Shown: piece by piece, positions 27,917-35,032 of the stretch
Layout: each line of letters opens with the position of its first letter
How positions within the stretch are numbered: position 1 is the stretch's first letter
Assembly (NCBI GenBank): GCA_035642535.1
Contig: DASQSE010000124.1
Span: forward strand, 62,001 to 126,000
Length of the DNA stretch: 64,000 nt
Direction of reading: 5' to 3'
From: Jatrophihabitans sp035642535
GTDB lineage: Bacteria > Actinomycetota > Actinomycetes > Mycobacteriales > Jatrophihabitantaceae
The notes under the pieces: model-generated
The model's input: the letters and a program-made list of their open reading frames with translations, nothing else
What the model was told of the DNA's origin: nothing
Databases searched by the model: none
Position numbers and translations under genes: made by a program

Positions 27917-28393
27917 GTGAATGCGCGCGCCATCGAATCGGACCGGGTCGTCCCGCTGCGCAGGCTCGCGCTCGACGCCGAGTTCCCCGCGGCGCGCAAG
28001 GCACTGGACGCGTTGGAAGCGATCGTCCACAAGACCGACCTGGAGCCCAGCCTGCGTGAACTCGTCCGGCTGCGCGTGTCGCAGCTGAACGGGTGCGCGT
28101 TCTGCGTGGACGTCCACAGCCGCGACGCGATGGGGCACGGCGAGACCGAACGGCGAATCTTCGCCGTGCCCGTCTGGCGGGAGACGCCGTTCTTCTCGGC
28201 GCGGGAACGAGCCGCGCTCGAACTCGCCGAAGCGATGACCCGGCTCGCCGACCGTGGCGTACCGGACGAGACGTTCGAGCGCGCAGCCGAGGTCTTCACC
28301 CGACACGAACTGGCCGAGCTGATCTGGGTGATCACGGTGGTCAACGCGTGGAACCGCCTCGGCGCCACCACCCGGGCCTGGCCTCTCAACTGA
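27917..28393 (+). CDS. Carboxymuconolactone decarboxylase family (AhpD-like) protein
   Basis: The 158-residue protein has the AhpD core motif NGCAFCVDVH with Cys60, Cys63 and His67, and the helical arrangement of the family. Proteins with this CxxC motif act as alkylhydroperoxidases or thiol oxidoreductases, whereas true gamma-carboxymuconolactone decarboxylases lack it; a redox role is therefore more likely. It begins at a GTG (27917) within the short gap to the divergent MocR regulator, which suggests direct control. The WhiB-like gene follows 57 bp downstream. Confidence 0.88.
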   Translation: MNARAIESDRVVPLRRLALDAEFPAARKALDALEAIVHKTDLEPSLRELVRLRVSQLNGCAFCVDVHSRDAMGHGETERRIFAVPVWRETPFFSARERAALELAEAMTRLADRGVPDETFERAAEVFTRHELAELIWVITVVNAWNRLGATTRAWPLN

Positions 28394-28450
28394 CTCCGCG
28401 GCGGCACCCGATGTACCCGCTGCGCGATACGCACCAGCAAGGAGACTTCA

Positions 28451-28864
28451 GTGAACTACTCGGACAAGCGTCCGGCCGCATCCGTTCTCGCCACCGGCTC
28501 GGTCCGCAGGACGGGCCACCTCACCGGCCGGCCCGGCGACCGAGAGGCGATAGACGGCATCGGCAAGCGCGCCCCGCTCGACCTGCCCTGCCACCGGCAC
28601 GACCCGAATCTCTGGTTCGCCGAGGCACCGCACGAACTGGAATTCGCGAAGGCGCTGTGTCGCCCGTGCCCGGTGCGGCAGGCGTGCCTGGCAGGCGCGC
28701 TGCGCCGCAAGGAGCCGTCCGGCGTGTGGGGCGGTGAGATCGTGATCGCGGGCCGCGTCGTGCCCCGCAAGCGCCCGCGTGGCCGACCGCGCAAGGACGC
28801 GTCCACGACGCTGCCCGGTGTGAGTTACGGGCGGGTGAGCGCGGAGCCGCTCCCTCCCTTGTGA
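28451..28864 (+). CDS. WhiB-family iron-sulfur regulator, WhiB7-like
   Basis: The 137-residue protein has the four [4Fe-4S] ligands Cys47, Cys70, Cys73 and Cys79 (C-x2-C-x5-C), the turn GVWGGE, and a C-terminal AT-hook RPRGRPRK (residues 108-115), the marks of WhiB7. WhiB7 proteins bind the principal sigma factor and AT-rich promoter DNA and switch on intrinsic antibiotic resistance genes. It begins at a GTG after an AAGGAG site. Only 57 bp separate it from the CMD gene, so the long attenuating leader usual for whiB7 is not present in its normal form. The stop codon overlaps palindromic repeat copy 1. The subfamily could be another AT-hook WhiB. Confidence 0.88.
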   Translation: MNYSDKRPAASVLATGSVRRTGHLTGRPGDREAIDGIGKRAPLDLPCHRHDPNLWFAEAPHELEFAKALCRPCPVRQACLAGALRRKEPSGVWGGEIVIAGRVVPRKRPRGRPRKDASTTLPGVSYGRVSAEPLPPL

Positions 28865-28913
28865 TCAACAGGGCCGGAACGTCGCCTGATTACGGTTCGG
28901 CCCTGTTGATCAC
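28861..28913. repeat. 53-bp palindromic repeat, copy 1
   Basis: The arms GTGATCAACAGGGCCG and CGGCCCTGTTGATCAC extend to 22 nt each, around a 9-nt centre (CGCCTGATT). It overlaps the whiB-like stop codon and could fold as a terminator. The same element recurs at 29436, 44616 and 51569. Confidence 0.85.
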
Positions 28914-29062
28914 GGGAGGGGCGGAGCGAAGTTCCGCAGCAGGGCCGTTTGTCTCACCTTGCCTGGTGGCTTTCGGACTCTTGCACGCGGACGAGGTCGG
29001 CGCTGTGCTGAATGGGTAGCGGTCCACCAAGGGCGGCCACACCGCGTGGACGGGAGACAAAC

Positions 29063-29419
29063 ATGTCTGCGACGACCCTTGCCGGAACGACGGTCCAACT
29101 CGACGAGGACGGCCACTTGGCCAAGCCCGAACTGTGGCGCGAGGAGATGGCCGTCGAACTCGCCGCCCGAGCGGGCATCCAGGAGCTGACCGACGAGCAC
29201 TGGCGGGTCATCCGGTTCGTGCGCCAGCGCTATCTGGACGATGAGCGCCCACCGAGCTGCCGGATCATCGCCAAGCATTGCGACATTACGGGCCGGGAAC
29301 TCTTCCGGCTCTTCCCGCGGCGACGTCCGGTCACGCTCGCCGCGAACATCGCCGGCGTTCCGGCACCACGGACGTACTTCGGCGGATGCGGCGTCAACAG
29401 CTTGTCCCGCTGGAGGTAG
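29063..29419 (+). CDS. DsrC/TusE-like sulfur-carrier protein (orphan)
   Basis: The 118-residue protein has the DsrC/TusE layout: LDEDGHLAKPELWREEMAVELA, GI-ELTDEHWRVIRFVRQRY, GRELFRLFP, then a C-terminal arm with GVPAPRTYFGGCG. Cys109 matches the conserved arm cysteine that carries persulfide; the second arm cysteine of dissimilatory DsrC is absent and six extra residues follow. Family members shuttle sulfur in tRNA thiolation, sulfur oxidation or related transfers. No dsrAB, tusBCD or other sulfur gene is nearby, so the partner is unknown. The ATG at 29063 has a GGGAG site. Palindromic repeats flank the gene on both sides. Confidence 0.78.
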   Translation: MSATTLAGTTVQLDEDGHLAKPELWREEMAVELAARAGIQELTDEHWRVIRFVRQRYLDDERPPSCRIIAKHCDITGRELFRLFPRRRPVTLAANIAGVPAPRTYFGGCGVNSLSRWR

Positions 29420-29435
29420 TGCCCCCACCTCTCGA

Positions 29436-29486
29436 TGATCAACAGGCCCGAGACGTTGCCTGATGACGGTTCAGCCCTGTTGATCA
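29436..29486. repeat. 53-bp palindromic repeat, copy 2
   Basis: The arms TGATCAACAGGCCCGAGACGT and ACGGTTCAGCCCTGTTGATCA (21 nt each) flank the centre TGCCTGATG. It lies 16 bp after the dsrC-like stop and may serve as its terminator. Same orientation as copy 1, judged by the centre. Confidence 0.85.
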
Positions 29487-29644
29487 GGGGAGGGAGTGGG
29501 CGCCGACACCGCCATCGCGACGCGCGCGGGGATCGTCGGCGGACGGGCCATTCGTGCGCTTCGGGCCGGGGCTTTGGCCCGTTCCGGCCATCCGGTCCGC
29601 GGAACACACTGGCCGCAGGGACTCGGACACCGAAGAAGGCACTC

Positions 29645-30457
29645 ATGCCAGACGACCCGGGCGCGCGGCGTGAGATCGAGGCCGCCACGGACCTGGTGAT
29701 TCGGCGCGCCGCGGCATCGGACGTCGCAGCGATCGCAAGGCTGTACGGACGGATCTCTGCGCCTTCCTTCGCGGCCCGATTCATGACCGAACGGACGACC
29801 TCGACGCCGCTTCTGGAGCTTGCCGCGTTCGAAGCCGATCGCGGCGACGTCGTGCTGGTTGCCGTCCTCGCCTCCGACCCGGCGCGGGCGATCGCCGAGG
29901 CCCGGTACATGCCCACCGGCGACGGCGTTGCCGAGTTCTCGATCGTCGTCGACGACGCGGCGCAGGGGCAGGGCGTAGGCCGGCGGATGATGGCCCAGCT
30001 GGTGCGCGAGGCCGAGCACCGGGGACTGGACCGGCTCTCCGCGTATGTGCTGACCGACAACGCCCGCATGCGGCGCTTGGTCGACGGACTGGGCTGGGCA
30101 CTCGTTCGACCTTGCGAGTACGGCGTCCTCGAACTCGAGGTGTCGGCGCGCGGCGGGATGCCCGGTTGGCCGGAGGACGGCCGGCGGCGGGTGCTGGTGG
30201 AGAGCAGCAGTCACTTCGACAGCCCGACGGTGGCCCGGTTGCGTGCCGGCGGTGCAGTCGTGCGGCGTTGCCTGGGACCCATGCCCGCGTCAGCAGGCCC
30301 GACCGGCACGCAGTGCCCGCTCGTCACAGCGGGCGCGTGCCGGCTGGCAGAACAGGCGGACGACATCATCTGCTCGCTGCGTGGCGACGACTACGCAGCG
30401 ATCCTCGCCGAGCACCGCCGTCGCTGGCCCGACCGGCTCCGCGTCGACGGCGGGTAG
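29645..30457 (+). CDS. GNAT acetyltransferase fused to a Cys-containing C-terminal domain
   Basis: The 270-residue protein has a GNAT domain (about 15-165) with the acetyl-CoA loop DDAAQGQGVGRRMM. It continues into a domain of about 100 residues with GTQCPLVTAGACRLAEQADDIICSL that I do not recognise. The GNAT half should move an acetyl group from acetyl-CoA to an amine, whose identity is unknown. The extra domain may sense a ligand or bind metal through its cysteines, which is inference. ATG 29645 has a GAAGAAGG site. A terminator hairpin follows the stop. Confidence 0.8.
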   Translation: MPDDPGARREIEAATDLVIRRAAASDVAAIARLYGRISAPSFAARFMTERTTSTPLLELAAFEADRGDVVLVAVLASDPARAIAEARYMPTGDGVAEFSIVVDDAAQGQGVGRRMMAQLVREAEHRGLDRLSAYVLTDNARMRRLVDGLGWALVRPCEYGVLELEVSARGGMPGWPEDGRRRVLVESSSHFDSPTVARLRAGGAVVRRCLGPMPASAGPTGTQCPLVTAGACRLAEQADDIICSLRGDDYAAILAEHRRRWPDRLRVDGG

Positions 30458-30469
30458 CAGGACGCCAAG

Positions 30470-30502
30470 GGGCCCCGGCCGCCAGAACGGCGACCGGGGC
30501 CC
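30470..30502. terminator. Bidirectional terminator hairpin
   Basis: GGGCCCCGGCCGCC (30470-30483) pairs with GGCGACCGGGGCCC (30489-30502) with one mismatch around a 5-nt loop. It separates the convergent GNAT gene and the barbiturase-family gene. Confidence 0.75.
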
Positions 30503-30519
30503 GCGCGCAGAGCGCGCTG

Positions 30520-31635
30520 CTAGCCGAGATCGGCTATCGCAATGACGGGTCCGCCACCGGATGGACCCTGGTGGACGGCGGCGACCGACACGAAGATCGC
30601 CGGGTCGCCGGTCACGGCTGCGGCGACGCCACCGACCGCGGCCTTGATCGCCCGGTGCCAGTGCACGTCCGAGTCGTCCAGCATGATGTTGCGACGTCCA
30701 CGGACCTGACCCGTCGGGTCGGCCTCGCACTTCATGAACACGTTGACGAGGCGTCCCTTCAGGTACTTCGGGTGCACCTTGTCATCGGGCAGGTCGTCCA
30801 GCCCCGCGTTGCGGATGGCCTTCCAGACGCCCTCGAAGTCCAGCGCGTCCTCCATCACGCTGTGGCCGATGCGGTACCGGCCACCGATGCCGCGCACGTT
30901 GCCGGCGAGCACGATCTGCGCCCGGTCCAGCTCCACGCCCGACGAGCACGAAGCCACTGAGGAGAACAGCGACAGGTCGTGCATGATCTGCTCGTCGGTC
31001 GGCAATTCGGAGATCTCGCCGAGTGCGTAGGCGATGCCCAGCGCCGCAGTTCCGTTCGAGACGTCCATCGAGTAGCCCGTCTCCTCGGTGACGACGGTCT
31101 TGCCACGCGACTTGGCGTCGTTGATCGTGTCGAGCACGAGCAACGGCGTCTTGGTCTGGACGTAGTGGACGTCCTTCGGGTCGGTGATGCCGGCGCGCTC
31201 CATCGCGAGCTTGACGCCCTCGGCAACCTTCTTGACCATCGCGACGCGGCCGATGTCCTCGGGCAGGATCTGCTCGCTCATCGCGAAGCCGACCGACAGC
31301 CGTGGCTCGTCCGTCTTCGGCGCCTTCTCGGGTGGAATGTGCGCGAAGATCGTCGCGTGCGGGCTGAGGATGCCGTCCGTGCCGCCGGACCACGCAAGCG
31401 GTACCTGGCCGACCTCCTCCTTGCTGCGGGTGCCCTTCTCGATCAGCACCTCGCGAAACGCCCGGTCGGCGAGGATGCGGGTGTAGTCGTTGACTCCACC
31501 ATTGCCCTCCGTCTTGCCGACGACGGCGATGACGTCATCGGCCTTGAAGACATCCTTGTCGATGAGTTCGTCGAGACCGGACGCGTCGGTGACTTTCAGA
31601 ATCGGGACCTTGCGGACCTCGATGGGTTGTGGCAT
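30520..31635 (-). CDS. Ring-opening amidohydrolase of the barbiturase/cyanuric acid hydrolase family, probably barbiturase
   Basis: The 371-residue protein has the threefold pseudo-repeat unique to this family, each repeat giving a Lys and a Ser to the active site: Lys41 (GKTEGNG) with Ser83 (SGGTDG); Lys162 (QTKTPLL) with Ser231/232 (SSGVEL); Lys302 (MKCEADPTG) with Ser359 (HQGPSGGGP). The family contains only barbiturase (barbiturate to ureidomalonate) and cyanuric acid hydrolase; sequence alone does not decide. The neighbours do favour barbiturase: a uracil-type permease and a molybdenum hydroxylase able to oxidise a pyrimidine ring. It is the last gene of the leftward set, after the GNAT-like gene (gap 47 bp), with a perfect AAGGAGGT site. 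It ends at a strong convergent terminator. Confidence 0.9.
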   Translation of the reverse strand: MPQPIEVRKVPILKVTDASGLDELIDKDVFKADDVIAVVGKTEGNGGVNDYTRILADRAFREVLIEKGTRSKEEVGQVPLAWSGGTDGILSPHATIFAHIPPEKAPKTDEPRLSVGFAMSEQILPEDIGRVAMVKKVAEGVKLAMERAGITDPKDVHYVQTKTPLLVLDTINDAKSRGKTVVTEETGYSMDVSNGTAALGIAYALGEISELPTDEQIMHDLSLFSSVASCSSGVELDRAQIVLAGNVRGIGGRYRIGHSVMEDALDFEGVWKAIRNAGLDDLPDDKVHPKYLKGRLVNVFMKCEADPTGQVRGRRNIMLDDSDVHWHRAIKAAVGGVAAAVTGDPAIFVSVAAVHQGPSGGGPVIAIADLG

Positions 31636-31682
31636 TTGCAGCGACCTCCTTCAGGTCATTCGTGCGATCGCGTCGCGGTCGG

Positions 31683-32408
31683 TCAGACGGTGACGTCCTC
31701 GGGAACGCGCAGCTGCTCGTTCGCCTTGACGAGCGATTCCGGCACGTCGAACACCAGATCGGCGCCGACCATCTGCCGCAGGTAGTTCTTGACCGTCGTG
31801 TCCCAGTACTTCTTGGTGACGTAGTAGACGCGCGCGCCGCCCAGTTCGTGCTGGACGTCCGGCCATGGGTAGGACGGCTGGGCCATCCCGAGGCCCCAAC
31901 GGTGCCAACCGTTGTAGCTCTCGTAAGTCGCCCAGAACTCTTTGTTCTTGAGGATCTCGAAGGCGTAGTAGCACTTGGTGTAGTACATGATCGCGCCGAC
32001 CCGGTTGCCGCGGCTGAGCGCGACAGAGTGCAGGCTGATGTTGATGTCCTCGTTCATCAGCCGGCCGTTGCAGAACCCGACCCATTCGCCGTCGATGAGG
32101 CCGACGAGCGTGTAGGGGTCCTTCAACCGGTTGCGGTACCAGCCGGAGAGCTCCGCGTGGACGCGCGCACCGACGACGTCGTAGAAGTCGTGGTCGACCT
32201 CCATGACGCGCTTCATGTAGCTCATCAGCTGCGGGGCCTCGGCAAGCGTGGCCTCGCGGATGTACATCGTGCGGCCATCCTTGAGCGCGATGCTGGCGCC
32301 CGGCCAGGGCTGCATGCCGATGGGCGGCGCTTGCAGCATCGGTTCGATCTCGCGTACGTCGAGGTTGATGTGGTCCTGCGACACCTTGGTCGGCGGTTCG
32401 AGCAGCAT
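31683..32408 (-). CDS. GNAT-fold-like protein of unknown role in the pyrimidine cluster
   Basis: The 241-residue protein contains a GNAT-like core (about 45-165): MYIREATLAEAPQLMSYMKRV, then a strand pair LVGLIDGEWVGFCNGRL, followed by ISLHSVALSRGNRVGAIMYYTKCYYAFEILKN in place of the usual acetyl-CoA loop. It has an N-terminal extension and a C-terminal part rich in Tyr and Trp. The classic Q/RxxGxG/A loop is only weakly matched (RGNRVGA), so acyltransfer is not certain. It lies between the permease and ring-opening hydrolase genes on one strand and should be made with them. It could acylate or bind an intermediate of the pathway. I know of no described counterpart. Confidence 0.65.
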   Translation of the reverse strand: MLLEPPTKVSQDHINLDVREIEPMLQAPPIGMQPWPGASIALKDGRTMYIREATLAEAPQLMSYMKRVMEVDHDFYDVVGARVHAELSGWYRNRLKDPYTLVGLIDGEWVGFCNGRLMNEDINISLHSVALSRGNRVGAIMYYTKCYYAFEILKNKEFWATYESYNGWHRWGLGMAQPSYPWPDVQHELGGARVYYVTKKYWDTTVKNYLRQMVGADLVFDVPESLVKANEQLRVPEDVTV

Positions 32409-32441
32409 GTTGTCTCAATATCCTTTCGAGTGGTTGTTTTC

Positions 32442-32497
32442 GCCGAGTTGTCCGCCCGCCGGCACGCGATGACGCGACGTCGGGCGGACAACTCGGC
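32442..32497. other. Perfect 17-bp inverted repeat between permease and GNAT-like genes
   Basis: GCCGAGTTGTCCGCCCG (32442-32458) and its exact complement (32481-32497) surround a 22-nt loop. It begins 10 bp past the permease stop. It may end part of the transcripts or protect mRNA ends, which would make the permease more abundant than the enzymes downstream. No T-run follows on the leftward strand, so a simple intrinsic terminator is not certain. Confidence 0.65.
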
Positions 32498-32506
32498 TGG
32501 ATGTCG

Positions 32507-34000
32507 TCAGGTCTGCTTCTTCTCCTGGCGGTATGGGTTGTGCTTGGCGAAGTGCTCCGGAACCGTGTCCGGGACCTCGATGTCCGGGACCTCCTTGGTC
32601 CTAATCGGCGTCTCGGGCACCTGGAGGGTCGAGGCCGAGTCGGCCACGCCCACCTGGGTCGTGGACAGCGAGCCCTTGAGCGGGCCGTACTTCTGGATCA
32701 GGTTCATCACGTGGTAGATGGCGATCGTCAGGAACGCGCCGAGCGCGATGCCGTTGAACGAGTAGTCACCGTGTCCGCCGGATGAAGTCCAGGTCAGGTT
32801 CGCCGAGCCGGCGATGAGGCCGATCGCGGCCGGGAACAGGTTGACCGGGTTCTTGAAGTCGACCTTGTTCTCCACCCAGATGCGGCCACCGAGCACTGCG
32901 ATCAGGCCGTACAGCACGATCGTCGCGCCACCCAGGACGCCGATCGGGATGCTCGTGATCAGCGCGCCGAACTTCGGGACCATGCCGAGCGCGATTGCCG
33001 TCAGGCCGGCAACGATGTAGGCGGCGGTCGAGTAGACCTTGGTCGCCGCCATGACACCGATGTTCTCGGCGTAGGTCGTGGTACCCGAACCACCGCCGAG
33101 ACCGGCGGTCATCGTCGCGAGGCCGTCACCCATGAAGCCGCGGCCGAGCGACCCGTCGAGGTTGCGGCCGGTCATCGAGCCGACCGCCTTGATGTGCCCG
33201 GTGTTCTCCGCCAACAGCACGACGACCACGGGAACGATCAGCAGCGTGGCGCGCCACGTGAAGCTCGGCGCGGTGAAGTCCGGCCAGCCCAGCCAGTCAG
33301 CCGCGTTGAAGTTCGGCTTCAGCGAACCGAGTTGGTCCTGCGGCCATGCGACCAAATAGCCGATGACGACGCCGAGCAGGATCGAGATGCGGCCGAGGAA
33401 GCCCTTGAACAGCACCGTGCACAGGACGATGGCGGCCAGCGTGATCGTCGCGGTCAGCGGCTGACCTTCGATCCACTTTCCGTCGCTGCCCGTGTAGCCG
33501 GTCCAGTTCTGGACGGCGACCGGAGCAAGGTTCAGGCCGATGAGCGCGACGATGGCACCGGTCACGGCCGGCGGCATCACGACGTTGATCCAGCCCGAGC
33601 CGAACCGGTCGACCAGGAAGCCGATGACGAACAGCACAGCACCAGCGGCGAAGATGCCACCGAGTGCTGCAGCCATGCCGCCGTGTGTCTGTGCGGCGAT
33701 GACCGGCGAGATGAACGCGAAGCTGCTGCCTGTGTAGCTCGGCAGGCCCAGTCGCTGTCCGCGGCCGATCGTCATGGCAATGAAGAGCAGCGAACCCACG
33801 CCGGAGAAGAAGATCGTGGTCGTGGGCGGGAAGCCGGTGATCAGCGGAACCAGGAACGTCGCGCCGAACATGGCGATGACGTGCTGCATTCCGATGCTGA
33901 TCGTGCGACTCCATGCCAGTCGCTCTTCAGGCGCTACAACGTCGGTCGGCCCAAGGTGCCGACCGTCACCGTGGACGGTCCACAGCTGTAGATGCGCCAT
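32507..34000 (-). CDS. NCS2 nucleobase permease, uracil type
   Basis: The 497-residue membrane protein has the 14-helix NCS2 pattern. The substrate motifs read LLAENTGHIKAVGSMTGRN in helix 8 and GSGTTTYAENIGVMAATKVYS in helix 10. TTYAENIGV is the form seen in uracil permeases (UraA has TTYGENIGV), while xanthine/urate carriers have a Gln-Asn pair there. It should bring uracil or a related pyrimidine (thymine, barbiturate) into the cell with protons. I take ATG 34000, with GGTGAT upstream, because the 26 residues from the earlier start at 34078 look non-coding. It is the first gene of the leftward set, divergent from the catabolic operon. Confidence 0.92.
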   Translation of the reverse strand: MAHLQLWTVHGDGRHLGPTDVVAPEERLAWSRTISIGMQHVIAMFGATFLVPLITGFPPTTTIFFSGVGSLLFIAMTIGRGQRLGLPSYTGSSFAFISPVIAAQTHGGMAAALGGIFAAGAVLFVIGFLVDRFGSGWINVVMPPAVTGAIVALIGLNLAPVAVQNWTGYTGSDGKWIEGQPLTATITLAAIVLCTVLFKGFLGRISILLGVVIGYLVAWPQDQLGSLKPNFNAADWLGWPDFTAPSFTWRATLLIVPVVVVLLAENTGHIKAVGSMTGRNLDGSLGRGFMGDGLATMTAGLGGGSGTTTYAENIGVMAATKVYSTAAYIVAGLTAIALGMVPKFGALITSIPIGVLGGATIVLYGLIAVLGGRIWVENKVDFKNPVNLFPAAIGLIAGSANLTWTSSGGHGDYSFNGIALGAFLTIAIYHVMNLIQKYGPLKGSLSTTQVGVADSASTLQVPETPIRTKEVPDIEVPDTVPEHFAKHNPYRQEKKQT

Positions 34001-34201
34001 TTGTGCATCACCCCGTTTCGCTGGCCCCCGCTGTAACCGGCTCAGGTCGGGTCGGCCCGAACGGGCGGCGATACGCAAACGCTGATCCCACGGCGGTTTA
34101 CGGGGTAGAGCCCCAAGTCACGGGGGGCCCAGGCTGTTCGTCCCTACTGCCTTTCGGCCGCGGGTGGTGGTCTGAGTTGGTGCATTGATCGGAGGCTTTG
34201 C
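34001..34201. promoter_or_regulatory. Divergent promoter region of the pyrimidine catabolic cluster
   Basis: These 201 bp separate the permease start (34000, leftward) and the DUF2877 start (34202, rightward) and must hold both promoters. A short palindrome TCGGG-TCGG-CCCGA lies at 34037-34050. No clear -10/-35 pair or known operator could be picked out, and no regulator gene belongs to the cluster. Confidence 0.5.
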
Positions 34202-35032
34202 GTGCCCCATTCACGACCATTGCCGGCCTGGGCAAGCACGTCGGTAGCCCACCTGTTTGCCGGTCCGGTGCAAGGCGGGACCGTGCTCGCTGCCAGCCAG
34301 GTGGCGTCGTACGTGACTGTTCCGCATGCCGGCACGCCTGCCGCGATCGTCGCGTTGTTGGCACCCAACGCGGTTCGCCTGCCGATCGGTGTTTGCATTG
34401 CCGATGACGCGCTGCCGGCGCGCGGTGCCACCGTCGCGCTCGGCGCCGGCGTCCTCGCTACTTCGGATCGAGCATGGCGACCTGTGCGCTGGTGGGATCC
34501 GCGGCCGCACGTGCGAGGCGATGAGCTCGTGGCGCACGGCGAACTGTTGGTCGACATCGTGCGCGCCGAGCCGGCGCACTCGTTCGGCATGCCGCTGAGC
34601 GATGCGTTCGCGGTGGCCCGACGGCTGGGCGACGGCGACGCGGACGCCGCGCTCGGCGTCATCGGGTCGGGGCCCGGTCTCACTCCGGCCGGCGACGACG
34701 TCGTCGCCGGTGCATTTGCCGTGCTTGCCCTGCTCGGACGGCTCGACGACTCCTTTCGCGACGCGGTCCTGACGTGTGCGCGAACCCGAACGACCGCACT
34801 GTCCGCGGCCCTGGTGGCCGCTGCGGGAAGGGGCGAGATGATTCCACAAGCAGCACGACTGCTGACCTCGATGGCGGCGGGCGACGACGAACGGGTCGCG
34901 ACCGCCGCCACCGCGCTGTTCGCCGTCGGCTCCACCTCCGGGCATGACCTGGCCGCGGGTATGGCGGGTGCACTGGCGGCGCTGTCATCAGCGTCGACGG
35001 AGTCGACTCCGCTTTCGGGGAGGCGGACGTGA
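34202..35032 (+). CDS. DUF2877 protein (AllH/YlbF-like), predicted carbamoyltransferase subunit
   Basis: The 276-residue protein has the DUF2877 pattern: IGSGPGLTPAGDDVVAGAF (about residues 150-168), TTALSAALVAAAGRGEM, and a final GSTSGHDLAAG. In Escherichia coli the DUF2877 protein works with FdrA and a DUF1116 protein as oxamic transcarbamylase, which splits oxalurate with phosphate into oxamate and carbamoyl phosphate. The same trio follows here in the order DUF2877-FdrA-DUF1116. The GTG start has a GGAGG site 6 bp upstream, and the stop overlaps the FdrA start (GTGA), showing tight coupling. Here the substrate is more likely ureidomalonate (inference). Confidence 0.85.
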   Translation: MPHSRPLPAWASTSVAHLFAGPVQGGTVLAASQVASYVTVPHAGTPAAIVALLAPNAVRLPIGVCIADDALPARGATVALGAGVLATSDRAWRPVRWWDPRPHVRGDELVAHGELLVDIVRAEPAHSFGMPLSDAFAVARRLGDGDADAALGVIGSGPGLTPAGDDVVAGAFAVLALLGRLDDSFRDAVLTCARTRTTALSAALVAAAGRGEMIPQAARLLTSMAAGDDERVATAATALFAVGSTSGHDLAAGMAGALAALSSASTESTPLSGRRT

